Shown piece by piece: positions 11,928-24,910 of a DNA stretch of 64,000 bases. The notes under the pieces are model-generated. The model ran no database searches. It had not been told where the DNA came from and saw only the letters and a program-made list of their open reading frames with translations. Each line of letters begins with the position of its first letter. Position 1 is the stretch's first letter. Source of the stretch: Calliopsis andreniformis (lineage: Eukaryota; Arthropoda; Insecta; Hymenoptera; Andrenidae); NCBI RefSeq assembly GCF_051401765.1, contig NW_027480429.1:12032157-12096156 (forward strand), in the 5' to 3' direction. Position numbers and translations under genes: made by a program.

Positions 11928-12923
11928 GTTAGGGCCTTAGAAGTCAACGCCCGAAGCATTAAATACCAAATAAATGGAACAGCTCTTCCATCGCATATAA
12001 TGTATATTTGCAAACAGTGTGAAAGTAATGGTCATTTCTACGTTTCGGGCAACCTAGGCTTCACTCTACGGCGTTGCTCCACGTGATCGAATAATTGGGG
12101 ACTTAGAATTCAACGCCAGAAGAATAAAATACAATTAAAATGCCACAGTTTTTCCATCGTATAACAGGATTAACTGCAACCAGTGTGAAAGTAATGATCA
12201 TTTCTACGTTCCGGGCAACATAGGCGTCACCCTGGGGCGTTGCTCCACCAGATCGAATAGTTAGGGCGCCAGAAGTCGACGCCAGGGGCATAAAATACAA
12301 TATAAATACAACAGCTATTCCATCGTATAAAACGAAGAATTGCAACCAGTATGAAAGTTATGGTCATTTCTACGTTCCGGGCAACCTAGGCTTCACTCTA
12401 GGGTGTTGCTCCACCAGATCAAACAGTTAGGGCCTTAGAAGCCAACGCCCGAAGCATTAAATACCAAATAAATGGAACAGCTCTTCCAACGCATATAATG
12501 TATATTTGCAAACAGTGTGAAAGTAATGGTCATTTCTACGTTTCGGGCAACCTAGGCTTCACTCTACGGCGTTGCTCCACGTGATCGAATAATTGGGGAC
12601 TTAGAATTCAACGCCAGAAGAATAAAATACAATTAAAATGCCACAGTTTTTCCATCGTATAACAGGATTAACTGCAACCAGTGTGAAAGTAATGGTCATT
12701 TCTACGTTCCGGGCAACATAGGCGTCACCCTGGGGCGTTGCTCCACCAGATCGAATAGTTAGGGCGCCAGAAGTCGACGCCAGGGGCATAAAATACAATA
12801 TAAATACAACAGCTATTCCATCGTATAAAACGAAGAATTGCAACCAGTATGAAAGTTATGGTCATTTCTACGTTCCGGGCAACCTAGGCGTCACCCTGGG
12901 GCGTTGCTCCACCGCATCTAGTA
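11928..12923. repeat. 498-bp (3-monomer) tandem duplication
   Basis: About 11,928-12,380 repeats at 12,426-12,880 with an offset of 498 bp. Both copies run through a GGAACAGCTCTTCCA monomer, a CACGTGATCGAATAATTGG monomer and a CGCCAGAAGTCGACGCC monomer. Differences seen include ATGATCATT versus ATGGTCATT, and TTCCATCGC versus TTCCAACGC. Variants of the same trimer return at about 15,420-15,900 and, in part, at 17,920-18,230, 20,740-21,050 and 32,695-33,005. Confidence 0.8.
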
Positions 12924-13740
12924 GCTACGGCCTTAGAAGTCAACACCAGATGAATAAAATACAATAAAGGTGCAGCAGCTTTTCCATCGTACAAAACGAA
13001 TAATTGCAACCAGTGTGAAAGTTATGGTCATTTCTACTTTCCGGGCAACCTAGGCTTCACCCTAGGGCGTCGCTCCAACAGATTGAATAGTTAGGAGCTT
13101 AGAAGTCAATGCCCGAAGCATAAAATGCAATAAAGAGGCAACAGTTTTTCCATCGTATAACAGGAATAACTGCAAACAGTGTGAAAGTACTGGTCATTTC
13201 TACGTTCCGGGCAACCTAGGCTCCACTCTAGGGCGTTGCTCCACCAGATCGAATAGTTAGTGCCTTAGAAGACAACGCCAGAAGCATAAAATACAATATA
13301 AATACAACAGTTTTTCCATCGTATAAAACGAATAATTGCAACCAGTATGAAACTTATGGTCATTTCTACTTTCCGAGCTACCTAGGCTTCACCCTAGGTC
13401 GTTGCTCCAACAGATTGAATAGTTAGGGCCTTAGAAGTCAACGCCCGAACCATAAAATGCAAAAAAAATACAACAGTGTTTCCATCATCTATCAGGAATA
13501 ATTGCAACCAGTTTGAAAGTGATGGCCAATTCTACGTTCCGGGCAATATAGGTTTCACTCCAGGGCGTTGCTCCACCAGACCGAATAGTTACGGCCTAAG
13601 AAGTCAACGCCAGAAGCATAAAATACGATATAAATGCAACAGCTTTTCGATCGTATAAAACGAATAATTGCAACCAGTGTGAAGGTTATGGTCATTTCTA
13701 CATTCCGAGCAACCTAGGCTTCACTCTAGGGCGTTGCTCC
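12426..13740. repeat. 18/20-monomer repeat, copy 1
   Basis: 12,426-13,140 matches 15,413-16,127 at +2,987 bp (18 monomers); 13,180-13,740 then matches 16,499-17,059 at +3,319 bp (20 monomers). The shared run includes the distinctive CCACCGCATCTAGTAGC junction (12,910 and 15,897) and the CATCATCTATCAGG core (13,482 and 16,801). Confidence 0.8.
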
Positions 13741-13959
13741 ACCTGATCGAATAGTTAGGGCCTTAGAAGTCAACGCCAGAAGCATAAGATACAAGAAAGA
13801 TGCAACAGTTTTTCCATCGTATAAAACGAATAATTGCAACCAGTGTGGAAGTAATGGTCATTTCTACGTTCCCGGCAACCTAGGTTTCACTCTAGGTCGT
13901 TGCTCCACCAGATCGAATAGTTAGGGCCTAAGAAGTCAACGACAGAAGCATAAAATACG

Positions 13960-14010
13960 ATATAAATACAACAGCTTTTCCATCGTATATAATGTATATT
14001 TGCAAACAGT
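13960..14010. repeat. Exemplar of the TATATAATGTATATTTGC core subtype
   Basis: Here the usual TATAAAACGAATAATTGC core is replaced by TATATAATGTATATTTGC followed by AAACAGTG. The replacement is coordinated: several adjacent positions change together, so the copies share one ancestor. Other examples lie near 12,000, 12,495, 14,152, 14,983, 15,483, 17,970, 18,630, 19,295, 20,790, 22,615, 24,937, 25,610, 28,925 and 32,740, with a variant at 57,315. The core contains the short AT inverted repeat ATATAATGTATAT. Confidence 0.75.
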
Positions 14011-14030
14011 GTCAGAGTAATGGTCATTTC

Positions 14031-14300
14031 TACGTGCCGGGCAACCTAGGCTTCACTCTAGGGCGTTGCCCCACCAGACCGAATAGTTAGGCCCTTAGAA
14101 GTCAACGCCGGAAGCATAAAATACAACATAAATACAACAGCTCTTCCATCGCATATAATGTATATTTGCAAACAGTGTGAAAGTAATAGCCATTTCTACG
14201 ATCCGCGCAACCTAGGCTTCACTCTCGGGCGTAGCTCCACCACTTCGAATAGCTCCGGCCTTAGAAGTCAACGCCTGAAGCATAAAATACAATAAAGATG
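14031..14300. repeat. Block recurring at 19,837 (offset 5,806 bp)
   Basis: This run contains CGTGCCGGGCAACC, GTTGCCCCACCAGACCG, GGAAGCATAAAATACAACAT and the rare CTCTCGGGCGTAGCTCC variant. The same order is found at 19,837-20,106. The offset equals 35 monomers. The flanks on both sides differ between the two places. Confidence 0.75.
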
Positions 14301-15070
14301 CAACAGTTTTTCCATCGTATAACAGTAACAACTGCAAACAGTGTGTAAGTACTGGTCATTTCTACGTTCCGGGTAACCTTGGTTTCACTCTAGGGCGTTG
14401 CTCCACCAGATCGAATAGCTAGGGACTTAGAATACACCGCCATAAGAATAAAATACAATATAAGTACAACAGTTTTTCCACCGTATAAAATGAATAATTG
14501 AACCAGTGTGAAAGTTATGGTCATTTCTACATTCCGAGCAACCTAGGCTTCACTCTAGGGCGTTGCTCCACCTGATCGAATAGTTAGGGCCTTAGAAGTC
14601 AACGCCAGAAGCATAAAATACAATAAAGATGCAACAGTTTTACCATCGTATAACAGGAATAACTGCAAACAGTGTGAAAGTACTGGTCATTTCTACGTTC
14701 CGTGTAACCTAGGTTTCACTCTAGGGCGTTGCTCCACCACATCGAATGGTTAGGGCCTTAGAAGTCAACGCCCGAAGCATAAAATACAAAATAAATAGAA
14801 CAGTTTTTCTATCGTATAACAGGAATAATTGCAACCAGTGTGAAAGTAATGGTCATTTCTACGTTCCCGGCAACCTAGGTTTCACTCTGGGTCGTTGCTC
14901 CACCAGATCGAATAGTTAGGGCCTAAGAAGTCAACGACAGAAGCATAAAATATGATATAAATACAACAGCTTTTCCATCGTATATAATGTATATTTGCAA
15001 ACAGTGTGAAAGTAATGGTCATATCCACGTTCCGAGCAACCTAGGCTTCACTCTAGGGCGTTGCTCCACC

Positions 15071-15730
15071 AGGTCGAATAATTAGGGCCTTAGAAGTCAG
15101 CGCCAGAAGCATAAAATACAATATAAACACAACGGCTTTTACGTCGTATAGAAGGAATAATTGCAACCAGTGTTAAAGTTGTGGTCATTTCTACGTTCCG
15201 AGCAACCTATGATTCACTCTAGGGCGTTGGTCCACCAGACCGAATAGTTAGGGCCTTAGAAAGCAACGACAGAAGCATATAATACAATATAAATACAACA
15301 GTTGTTCCATCGTGTAACAGGAACATTTGCAACCAGTGTGAACGATATGGTCATTTCTACGGTCCGGGCAACCTAGGATTCACTCTAGGGCGTTGCTCCA
15401 CCAGACCGAATAGTTAGGCCCTTAGAAGTCAACGCCGGAAGCATAAAATACAACATAAATACAACAGCTCTTCCATCGCATATAATGTATATTTGCAAAC
15501 AGTGTGAAGGTAATGGTCATTTCTACGTTTCGGGCAACCTAGGCTTCACTCTACGGCGTTGCTCCACGTGATCGAATAATTGGGGACTTAGAATTCAACG
15601 CCAGAAGAATAAAATACAATTAAAATGCCACAGTTTTTCCATCGTATAACAGGATTAACTGCAACCAGTGTGAAAGTAATGGTCATTTCTACGTTCCGGG
15701 CAACATAGGCTTCACTCTAGGGCGTTGTTC
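15071..15730. repeat. Block recurring at 20,380 (offset 5,309 bp)
   Basis: Four monomers including the unusual CGGCTTTTACGTCGTATAG core, the CAGTGTTAAAGTTGTGG variant and the GTTGTTCCATCGTGTAAC core. The same order recurs at 20,380-21,039. A third partial copy of the CGGCTTTTACGTC monomer sits at about 19,575-19,720. Confidence 0.8.
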
Positions 15731-17059
15731 CACCAGATCGAATAGTTAGGGCGCCAGAAGTCGACGCCAGGGGCATAAAACACAATATAAATACAACAGC
15801 TATTCCATCGTATAAAACGAAGAATTGCAACCAGTATGAAAGTTATGGTCATATCTACGTTCCGGGCAACCTAGGCGTCACCCTGGGGCGTTGCTCCACC
15901 GCATCTAGTAGCTACGGCCTTAGAAGCCAACACCAGATGAATAAAATACAATAAAGGTGCAGCAGCTTTTCCATCGTACAAAACGAATAATTGCAACCAG
16001 TGTGAAAGTTATGGTCATTTCTACTTTCCGGGCAACCTAGGCTTCACCATAGGGCGTCGCTCCAACAGATTGAATAGTTAGGAGCTTAGAAGTCAATGCC
16101 CGAAGCATAAAATGCAATAAAGATACAACAGTTTTTCCATCGTATAACAGGAATAACTGCAAACGGTATGCAAGTACTGGGCATTTCTACGTTCCGGGTA
16201 ACCTTGGTTTCACTCTAGGGCGTTGCTCCACCAGATCGAATAGCTAGGGACTTAGAATTCAACGCCATAAGAATAAAATACAATATAAGTACAACAGTTT
16301 TTCCATCGTATAAAATGAATAATTTTAACCAGTGTGAAAGTTATGGTCAGTTCTACATTCCGAGCAACCTAGGCTTCACTCTAGGGCGTTGCTCCACCTG
16401 ATCGAATAGTTAGGGCCTTAGAAGTCAACGCCAGAAGCATAAAATACAATAAAGATGCAACAGTTTTTCCATCGTATAACAGGAATAACTGCAAACAGTG
16501 TGAAAGTACTGGTCATTTCTACGTTCCGGGCAACCTAGGCTCCACTCTAGGGCGTTGCTCCACCAGATCGAATAGTTAGTGCCTTAGAAGACAACGCCAG
16601 AAGCATAAAATACAATATAAATACAACAGTTTTTCCATCGTATAAAACGAATAATTGCAACCAGTATGAAACTTATGGTCATTTCTACTTTCCGAGCTAC
16701 CTAGGCTTCACCCTAGGTCGTTGCTCCAACAGATTGAATAGTTAGGGCCTTAGAAGTCAACGCCCGTACCATAAAATGCAAAAAAAATACAACAGTGTTT
16801 CCATCATCTATCAGGAATAATTGCAACCAGTTTGAAAGTGATGGCCAATTCTACGTTCCGGGCAATGTAGGTTTCACCCCAGGGCGTTGCTCCACCAGAC
16901 CGAATAGTTACGGCCTAAGAAGTCAACGCCAGAAGCATAAAATACGATATAAATGCAACAGCTTTTCCATCGTATAAAACGAATAATTGCAACCAGTGTG
17001 AAGGTTATGGTCATTTCTACATTCCGAGCAACCTAGGCTTCACTCTAGGGCGTTGCTCC
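15413..17059. repeat. 18/20-monomer repeat, copy 2 with two extra monomers
   Basis: Counterpart of 12,426-13,740. Two additional monomers lie at about 16,135-16,470, raising the offset from 2,987 to 3,319 bp. The change again occurs near the CATCGTATAACAGG part of the monomer. Substitutions include GCAATATAGG versus GCAATGTAGG near 13,544/16,863. Confidence 0.8.
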
Positions 17060-17406
17060 ACCTGATCGAATAGTTAGGGCCTTAGAAGTCAACGCCAGAG
17101 GCATAAAATACAATATAAATACAGCAGTCTTTCCATCCTATAACCGGAATAATTGCAACCCGTGTGAAAGTGATGGTCATTTCTACGTTCCAGGTAACCT
17201 AGGCTTCACTCTAGGGCGTTGTTCCACCAGATCGAATAGTTACGGCCTAAGAAGTCAACGACAGAAGCATAAAATACAATATAAATATATCAGTTTTTCC
17301 ATCGTATAAAACGAATAATAACAGCCAGTGTGAAAGTTATGTTCATTTCTTCGTTCCGGGCAACCTAGGCTTCACTCTAGGGCGTTGCTCCACCAGATCA
17401 AACAGT

Positions 17407-17890
17407 TAGGGCCTTAGAAGCCAACGCCGAACCATAAAATGCAAAAAAAATACAACAGTGTTTCCATCATACAACAGGAATAATTGCAACCAGTTTGAAA
17501 GTGATGGCCAATTCTACGTTCCGGGCAACCTAGGCTTCACTCCAGGGCGTTGTTCCGCAAGATCGCATAGTTAGTGCCTTCGAAGTCAACGCCAGAAGCA
17601 TAAAATACAATATTAATACAACAGTTTTTCCATCGTATAAAACGAATAATTGCAACTAGTATGAAACTTATGGTAATTTCTACTTTCGGGGCAACCTAGG
17701 CTTCACCCTTGTGCGTTGCTCCAACAGATTGAATAGTTAGGGCCTTAGAAGCCAACGCCGAACCATAAAATGCAAAAAAAATACAACAGTGTTTCCATCA
17801 TACAACAGGAATAATTGCAACCAGTTCGAAAGTGATGGCCAATTCTACGTTCCGGGCAACCTAGGTTTCACCCCAGGGCGTTGCTCCACC
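17407..17890. repeat. Dimer repeat with AACGCCGAACCATAAAATGC monomer
   Basis: The run AGAAGCCAACGCCGAACC followed by the CATCATACAACAGG core occurs at about 17,416 and again 331 bp later at about 17,747, with one TTATGGTAATTTC monomer between. This is a small two-monomer duplication. The oligo-A stretch after AAATGC is 8 long in both copies. Confidence 0.7.
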
Positions 17891-18259
17891 AGACCGAATA
17901 GTTACGGCCTAAGAAGTCAACGCCGGAAGCATAAAATACAACATAAATACAACAGCTCTTCCATCGCATATAATGTATATTTGCAAACAGTGTGAAAGTA
18001 ATGGTCATTTCTACGCTTCGGGCAACCTAGGCTTCACTCTACGGCGTTGCTCCACGTGATCGAATAATTGGGGACTTAGAATTCAACGCCAGAAGAATAA
18101 AATACAATTAAAATGCCACAGTTTTTCCATCGTATAACAGGATTAACTGCAACCAGTGTGAAAGTAATGGTCATTTCTACGTTCCGGGCAACATAGGCTT
18201 CACTCTAGGGCGTTGCTCCACCAGATCGAATAGCTAGAATCTTTGAAGTCAACGCCCGA

Positions 18260-18545
18260 AACATAAAATACAATATAAATACAACAGCTTTTCCATCGTA
18301 TAAAACGAATAATTGCAACCAGTGTGAAAGTTATGGTCACTTCTACGTTCCGGTCAACCTTGGCTTCACTCTAGGGCGTTGCTCCGCCAGATCGAATATT
18401 TAGGGCCTTAGAAGTCAACGCCAGAAGCATAAGATACAATATAAATTCAACACTTTTTCCATCGTATAACAGGTATAATTGCAGCCAGTGTGAAAGATAT
18501 GGTCATTTCTACGTTCCGGGCAACCTAGGCTTCACTCTAGGGCGT
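18260..18545. repeat. Block recurring at 33,866 (offset 15,606 bp)
   Basis: Shared features are TCACTTCTACGTTCCGGTC, CAACCTTGGC, TCCGCCAGATC, ATAAGATACAATATAAATTC and AACACTTTTTCC. They recur in the same order at 33,866-34,151. Half of the block (18,410-18,580) also resembles 24,545-24,710. Confidence 0.7.
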
Positions 18546-18604
18546 TGCTCCACCAGATCGAATAGTTAGGGCCTTAGAATTAAACGCCAGGAGCATAAAA
18601 TACG

Positions 18605-19345
18605 ATATAAATACAACAGCTTTTCCATTGTATATAATGTATATTTGCAAACAGTGTGAAAGTAATAGTCATTTCCATGTTCCGGCAACCTAGTCTTCAC
18701 TCTAGGGCGTTGTTCCACCAGATCGAATAGTTAGGGCCTAAGAAGTCAACGCCAGAAGAATAAAGTACAATATAAGTACAATAGTTTTTCCATCGCATAA
18801 AATGAATAATGGCAAACATTGTGAAAGTAATGGTCATTTCTACGTTCCGGGCAACCTAGGCGTCTCTATAGGGCGTTGCTCCACCACACCTAATAGCTAC
18901 GGCCTTAGAAGTCAACCCCAGATGAATAAAATACAATAAAGGTGCCACAGCATTTCCATCGTATAAAACGAATAATTGCAACCAGTGCGAAAGTTATGGT
19001 CATTTCTACTTTCCGGGCAACCTAGGCTTCACCCTAGGGCGTTGTTCCACCAGATCGAACAGCTAGGGCCTAAGAAGTCAACGCCTGAAGCATAAAATAC
19101 AATATAAATATAACAGTTTTTCTATCGTATGAAACGAATGATAGCAACCAGAGTGAAAGTTATGGTCATTTCTACGTTCCGGGCAACCGAGGCTTCACCC
19201 TAGGCCGTTGTTCCACCAGATCGAATAGTTAGGGCCTAAGAAGTGAACGCCAGAAGCATAAAACACAATATAAATACAACAGCTTTTCCATCGTATATAA
19301 TGTATATTTGCAAACAGTGTGAAAGTAATGGTCATTTCCATGTTC
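18605..19345. repeat. Block recurring at 24,911 (offset ~6,306 bp)
   Basis: About 4.5 monomers in shared order: CATTGTATATAATG core, AGTCATTTCCATGTTCC, AATAATGGCAAACATTG, CCACACCTAATAGC, AACCCCAGATGAATAAAAT and CGAGGCTTCACCC. A single-base deletion in TTCCGGCAACC near 18,685 shifts the offset from 6,306 to 6,307. The flanks differ. Confidence 0.8.
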
Positions 19346-19836
19346 CGGGCAACCTGGGCTCCACTCTACGGCGTTGCTCCACCAAACCGAATAGCTAGGA
19401 CATTAGAAGTCAACGCCAGAAGCATAAAATACAATAAAGATGCAAAAGTTTTTCCATCGTATAACAGGAATAACTGCAAACAGTATGAAAGTACTGGTCA
19501 TTTCTACGTTCCGGGTAACCTTGGTTTCACTCTAGGGCGTTGCTGCACCAGATCGAATAATTAGGGCCTTAGAAGTCAGCGCCAGAAGCATAAAATACAA
19601 TATAAGCACAACGGCTTTTACGTCGTATAGAAGGAATAATTGCAACCAGTGTTAAAGTTGTGGTCATTTCTACGTTCCGAGCAACCTAGGATTCACTCTA
19701 GGGCGTTGTTCCACCAGATCCAATAGTTAGTGCCTAAGAAGTGAACGACAGTAGCACCAAATACAAAATAAATATAACAGTTTTTCCATCGTATAAAACG
19801 AATAATTGCAACCAGTCCGAAAGTAATGGTCATTTC

Positions 19837-20106
19837 TACGTGCCGGGAAACCTAGGCTTCACTCTAGGGCGTTGCTCCACCAGACCGAATAGTTAGGCCC
19901 TTAGAAGTCAACGCCGGAAGCATAAAATACAACATAAATACAACAGCTCTTCCATCGCATATAATGTATATTTGCAAACAGTGTGAAAGTAATAGCCGTT
20001 TCTACGATCCGCGCAACCTAGGCTTCACTCTCGGGCGTAGCTCCACCACTTCGAACAGCTCCGGCCTTAGAAGTCAACGCCTGAAGCATAAAATACAATA
20101 AAGGTA
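19837..20106. repeat. Block matching 14,031-14,300
   Basis: Second occurrence of the CTCTCGGGCGTAGCTCC block. One difference is AATAGCCGTTTC here versus AATAGCCATTTC in the first copy, a G/A change at a CpG. Confidence 0.75.
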
Positions 20107-20584
20107 CAACAGCTTTTCCATCGTATACCAGGAATAATTGCAACCTGTGTGAAGGTTATGGTCATTTCTACGTTCCGGGCAACCTAGGCTTCACTGTAGG
20201 ACGTTGCTCCACCAGATCGAATAGTTAGGGCCTTAGAAGTCAACGTCAGAAGCATTAAATACAATAAAGATGAAACAGTTGTTCCATCGTATACCAGGAA
20301 TAATTGCAACCAGTGTGAAGGTAATGGTGATTTCTACGTTCCGGGCAACCTAGGCTTCACTCTAGGGCGGTGCGCCACCAGGTCGAATAATTAGGGCCTT
20401 AGAAGTCAGCGCCAGAAGCATAAAATACAGTATAAACACAACGGCTTTTACGTCGTATAGAAGGAATAATTGCAACCAGTGTTAAAGTTGTGGTCATTTC
20501 TACGTTCCGAGCAACCTATGATTCACTCTAGGGCGTTGGTCCACCAGACCGAATAGTTAGGGCCTTAGAAAGCAACGACAGAAG

Positions 20585-21690
20585 CATAAAATACAATATA
20601 AATACAACAGTTGTTCCATCGTGTAACAGGAACATTTGCAACCAGTGTGAACGATATGGTCATTTCTACGGTCCGGGCAACCTAGGATTCACTCTAGGGC
20701 GTTGCTCCACCAGACCGAATAGTTAGGCCCTTAGAAGTCAACGCCGGAAGCATAAAATACAACATAAATACAACAGCTCTTCCATCGCATATAATGTATA
20801 TTTGCAAACAGTGTGAAAGTAATGGTCATTTCTACGTTTCGGGCAACCTAGGATTCACTCTACGGCGTTGCTCCATGTGATCGAATAATTGGGGACTTAG
20901 AATTCAACGCCAGAAGAATAAAATACAATTAAAATGCCACAGTTTTTCCATCGTATAACAGGATTAACTGCAACCAGTGTGAAAGTAATGGTCATTTCTA
21001 CGTTCCGGGCAACATAGGCTTCACTCTAGGGCGTTGCTCCACCAGATCGAATAGCAAGAATCTTTGAAGTCAACGCCCGAAACATAAAATACAATATAAA
21101 TACAACAGTTTTTCCATCGTATAAAACGAATTATATCAACCAGTGTGAAAGTGATGGTCATTTCTACGATCCGGGCAACCTAGGCTTCACTCTAGGGCGT
21201 TGTTCCACCAGATCGAATAGTTAGGGCGCCAGAAGTCGACGCCAGGGGCATAAAATACAATATAAATACAACAGCTATTCCATCGTATAAAACGAAGAAT
21301 TGCAACCAGTATGAAAGTTATGGTCATTTCTACGTTCCGGGCAACCTAGGCTTCTCCCTAGGGCGTTAGTCCACCAGATCGTATGGTTGGGGCCTTAGAA
21401 GTCAACTCCCGAAGCATAAAATGCAATAAAAATACAACAGTTTTTCCATCGTATAACAGGAATAATTGCAACCAGTGTGAAAGAGATGGTCATTTCTACG
21501 TACCGGGCTACCTAGGCTTCACTCTAGCTCGTTGTTCCACCAAATCGAATAGTTAGGGCCTAAGATGTCAACGCCGGAAGCATAAAATACGATATATGTA
21601 CAACAGTCTTTCCATCGTATAAAACGAATAATTGCAACCACTGTGAAAGTAATGGCCATTTCAACATTCCGGGAATCCTAGGCTTCACTC
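20585..21690. repeat. ~1.1-kb block recurring at 32,540 (offset 11,955 bp)
   Basis: Nearly seven monomers in shared order: GTTGTTCCATCGTGTAAC, CTCTTCCATCGCATATAATG, GTGATCGAATAATTGGGG, AGCAAGAATCTTTGAAG, CGAATTATAT, GTCGACGCCAGGGG, GTTAGTCCACCAGATCG and CTAGCTCGTTGTTCC. The same run lies at 32,540-33,645, 72 monomers downstream. Few differences were seen, for example TTATATCAACC versus TTATATAAACC and GGTTGGGGCC versus GGTTAGGGCC. Confidence 0.85.
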
Positions 21691-22369
21691 TAGGGCGGTG
21701 CTCCACCAGATCAAATAGTTAGGGCCTAAGAAGTGAACGCCAGAAGCATAAAATACAATATAAATACAACAGTTTTTCTATCATATAAAACGAGTAATTG
21801 CAACCAGTATGAAAGTTGTGGTCATTTCTACTTTCCGGGCAACCTAGGCTCCACTCTAGGGCGTTGCTCCACCAAACCGAATAGCTAGGGCCTTAGAAGT
21901 CAACGCCAGAAGCATAAAATACAATAAAGATGTAAAAGTTTTTCCATCGTATAACAGGAATAACTGCAAACAGTGTGAAAGTACTGGTCATTTCTACGTC
22001 CCGGGTAACCTAGGTTTCACTCTAGGGCGTTGCTCCACCAGATCGAATAGCTAGGGACTTAGAATTCAACGCCATGAGAATAAAATACAATATAAATATA
22101 ACAGTTTTTCCATCGTATAAAACGAATAATAGCAACCAGTGTGAAAGTTATGGTCATTTCAACGTTCCGGTCAATCTAGGCTTCACTCTAGGGCGATGCT
22201 CCACCAGATCAATCAGGTAGGGCCTTAGAAGTCAACGCCCGAAGCATAAAATGAAAAATAAATAGAACAGTTTTTCCATTGTATAAAACGAATAATTGCT
22301 ACCAGTGTAAAAGTTATGGTCATTTCAACGTTCCGGGCAACCTACGCTTCACCCTAGGGCGTTGTTCCG
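21691..22369. repeat. Block recurring at 25,840 (offset 4,149 bp)
   Basis: Four monomers with TAGGGCGGTGCTCC, CTATCATATAAAACGAG, CCACCAAACCGAATAGC, ATGTAAAAGTTTTTCC, CGTCCCGGGTAACC and GATGCTCCACCAGATCAATC. The same run occurs at 25,840-26,518, 25 monomers on, and again one unit later at about 29,162-29,840 inside the 3,322-bp tandem duplication. Confidence 0.8.
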
Positions 22370-23060
22370 CCAGATCGAATAGTTAGGGCCTAAGCAGTGA
22401 ACGCCAGAAGCATAAAATACAATATTAATACAACAGTTTTTCCATCATATAAAACGAATAATTGCAACCCGTGTGAAAGTGATGGTCATTTCTACGTTAC
22501 GGGCAACATAGGCTTCACTCTAGGGCGTTGCTCCACCAGATCAAACAGTTAGGGCCTAAGAAGTCAACGCCAGAAGCATAAAACACAATATAAATACAAC
22601 AGCTTTTCCATCGTATATAATGTATATTTGCAAACAGTGTGAAAGTAATGGTCATTTCCATGTTCCGGGCAACCTAGACTTCACTCTAGGTTGTTGCTCC
22701 ACCAGATCGAATAGTTAGGGCCTTAGAAGTCAACGCCCGAAGCATAAAATACAGGATAAATAGAACAGTTTCTCCATTGTATAAAGCGAATAATTGCTAC
22801 CAGTGTGAAAGTTGTGGTCATTTCTGCTTTCAGGGCAACCTAGGCTTCACCCTAGGGCGCTGCTCCAACAGATTGAATAGTTAGGGCCTTAGAAGTCGAT
22901 GCCCGAAGCATAAAATACAATATAAATATAACAGTTTTTCCATCGTATAAAACGAATAATTGCTACCAGTGTAAAAGTTATGTTCATTTCTACTTTCCGG
23001 GCAACCTAGGCTTCACTCTAGGGCGTTGCTCCACCAGATCGAATAGTTAGGGCCTAAGAA

Positions 23061-23885
23061 GTGATCGCCAGATGCATAAAATACAATATAAATACAACAG
23101 TTTTTCCATCATATAAAACGAATAATTGCCACCAGTATGAAAGCTATGGTCATTTCTACTTTCCGGGCAACCTAGGCTTCACCCTAGGGCGTTGCTCCAA
23201 CAGATTGAATAGTTAGGGCCTTAGAAGTCTATGCACGAAGCATAAAATGCAATAAAAATACAACAGTTTTTCCATCATATAACAGGAATAATTGCAACCA
23301 ATTTGAAAGTGATGGTCATTTATACGTACCGGGCAACCTAGGCTTCACTCGAAGGCGTTGCTCCACCAGATCGAATAGATAGGGCCTTAGAAGTCAACGC
23401 CATAAGAAAAAAACACAATATAAGTACAACAGTTTTTCCGTCATATAAAACGAATAATTGCAACCAGTACGAAAGTTATGGTCATTTCTACTTTTCGGGC
23501 AACCTAGGCTTCACCCTGGGGCGTTGCTCCAACAGATTGAATAGTTTGGGCCTTAGAAGTCAATGCCCGAAGCATAAAATGCAATAAAAATACAACAGTT
23601 TTTCCATCGTATAACAGGATTAATTGCAACCAGTTTGAAAGTGATGGTCATTTCTACGTTCAGGGCAACCTAGGCTTCATTCTAGGGCGTTGCTCCACTA
23701 GATCGAAAAGCTAGGGCCTTAGAAGTCAACGCCAGAAGCATAAAATACAATATAAATACAACAGTTTTTCCACCGTATAAAACGAATAATTGCAACCAGT
23801 ATGAAACTTATCGTCATTTCTACTTTCCGAGCAACCTAGGCTTCACCCTAGGGCGTTGCTCCAACAGATTGAATAGTTAGGGACT
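23061..23885. repeat. Five-monomer block recurring at 28,374 and 31,696
   Basis: The run GTGATCGCCAGATGC, CCACCAGTATGAAAGC, GTCTATGCACGAAGC, CTCGAAGGCGTTGC and CATAAGAAAAAAACACAATA recurs at 28,374-28,820 and in full at 31,696-32,520 (offset 8,635 bp, 52 monomers). Confidence 0.8.
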
Positions 23886-24910
23886 TGGAAGTCAACGCCC
23901 CAACCATAAAATGCAAAAAAAATACAACAGTGTTTCCATCATATAACAGGAATAATTGCAACCAGTTTGAAAGTGATGGTCATTTCTACGTTCCGAGCAC
24001 CCTAGGCGTCACTCTAGGGCGTTGCTCCACCAGATCGAATAGTTACGGCCTTAGAAGTCAACGCCAGAAGCATAAAATACGATATAAATACAACAGCTTT
24101 TCCATCGTATAAAACGAATAATTGCTACCAGTGTGAAAGTTATGGTCATTTCTACTTTCCGGGCAACTTAGGCTTCACCCTAGGGCGTTGTTCCACCTGA
24201 TGGAATAGTTAGGGCCCAAGAAGTCAACGTCAGAAGCATAGAATACGATATAAATACAACTGCTTGTCCATCGTATAAAACGAATAATTGCAACCAGTTT
24301 GAAAGTGACGGTCATTTCTACGTACCAGGCAACCTAGGCTTCACTATAGGGCGTTGCTCCACCAGATCAAACAGTAAGTGCCTTAGAAGTCAGCGCCCGA
24401 GGCATAAAATACAAAATAAATAGAACAGTTTTTCCATTGTATAAAACGAATAATTGCTGCCAGTGTAAAAGTTATGTTCATTTCTACGTTCCGGGCAACC
24501 TAGGCTTCACCCTAGGGCGTTGTTCCACCAGATCGAATAGTTAGGGTCTTAGAAGTCAACGCCAGAAGCATAAGATACAATATAAATTCAACACTTTTTC
24601 CATCGTATAACAGGTATAATTGCAGCCAGTGTGAAAGATATGGTCATTTCTACGTTCCGGGCAACCCAGGCTTCACTCTAGCGCGTTGCTCCACCAGATC
24701 GAATAGTTAGGGCCTTAGAAGTCAACGCCAGAAGCAAAAATACAATAAAGATGCAACAGTTTTTCCATCGTATAACAGGAATAATTGCAACCAGTGTGGA
24801 GGTAATGGTATGTTCTACGTTCCGGGCAACCTATGCTTCACTCTAGGGCGGTGCTCTACCAGATTAAATAGTTAGCGCCTAGGAAGTCAACGCCAGAAGC
24901 ATAAAACACA

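Noticed and set aside
12115..12135. AATAAA polyadenylation signal in AGAATAAAATACAAT monomers
   Set aside because: It is a single-base variant of the GCATAAAATAC segment, found throughout AT-rich parts of the satellite with no associated gene.
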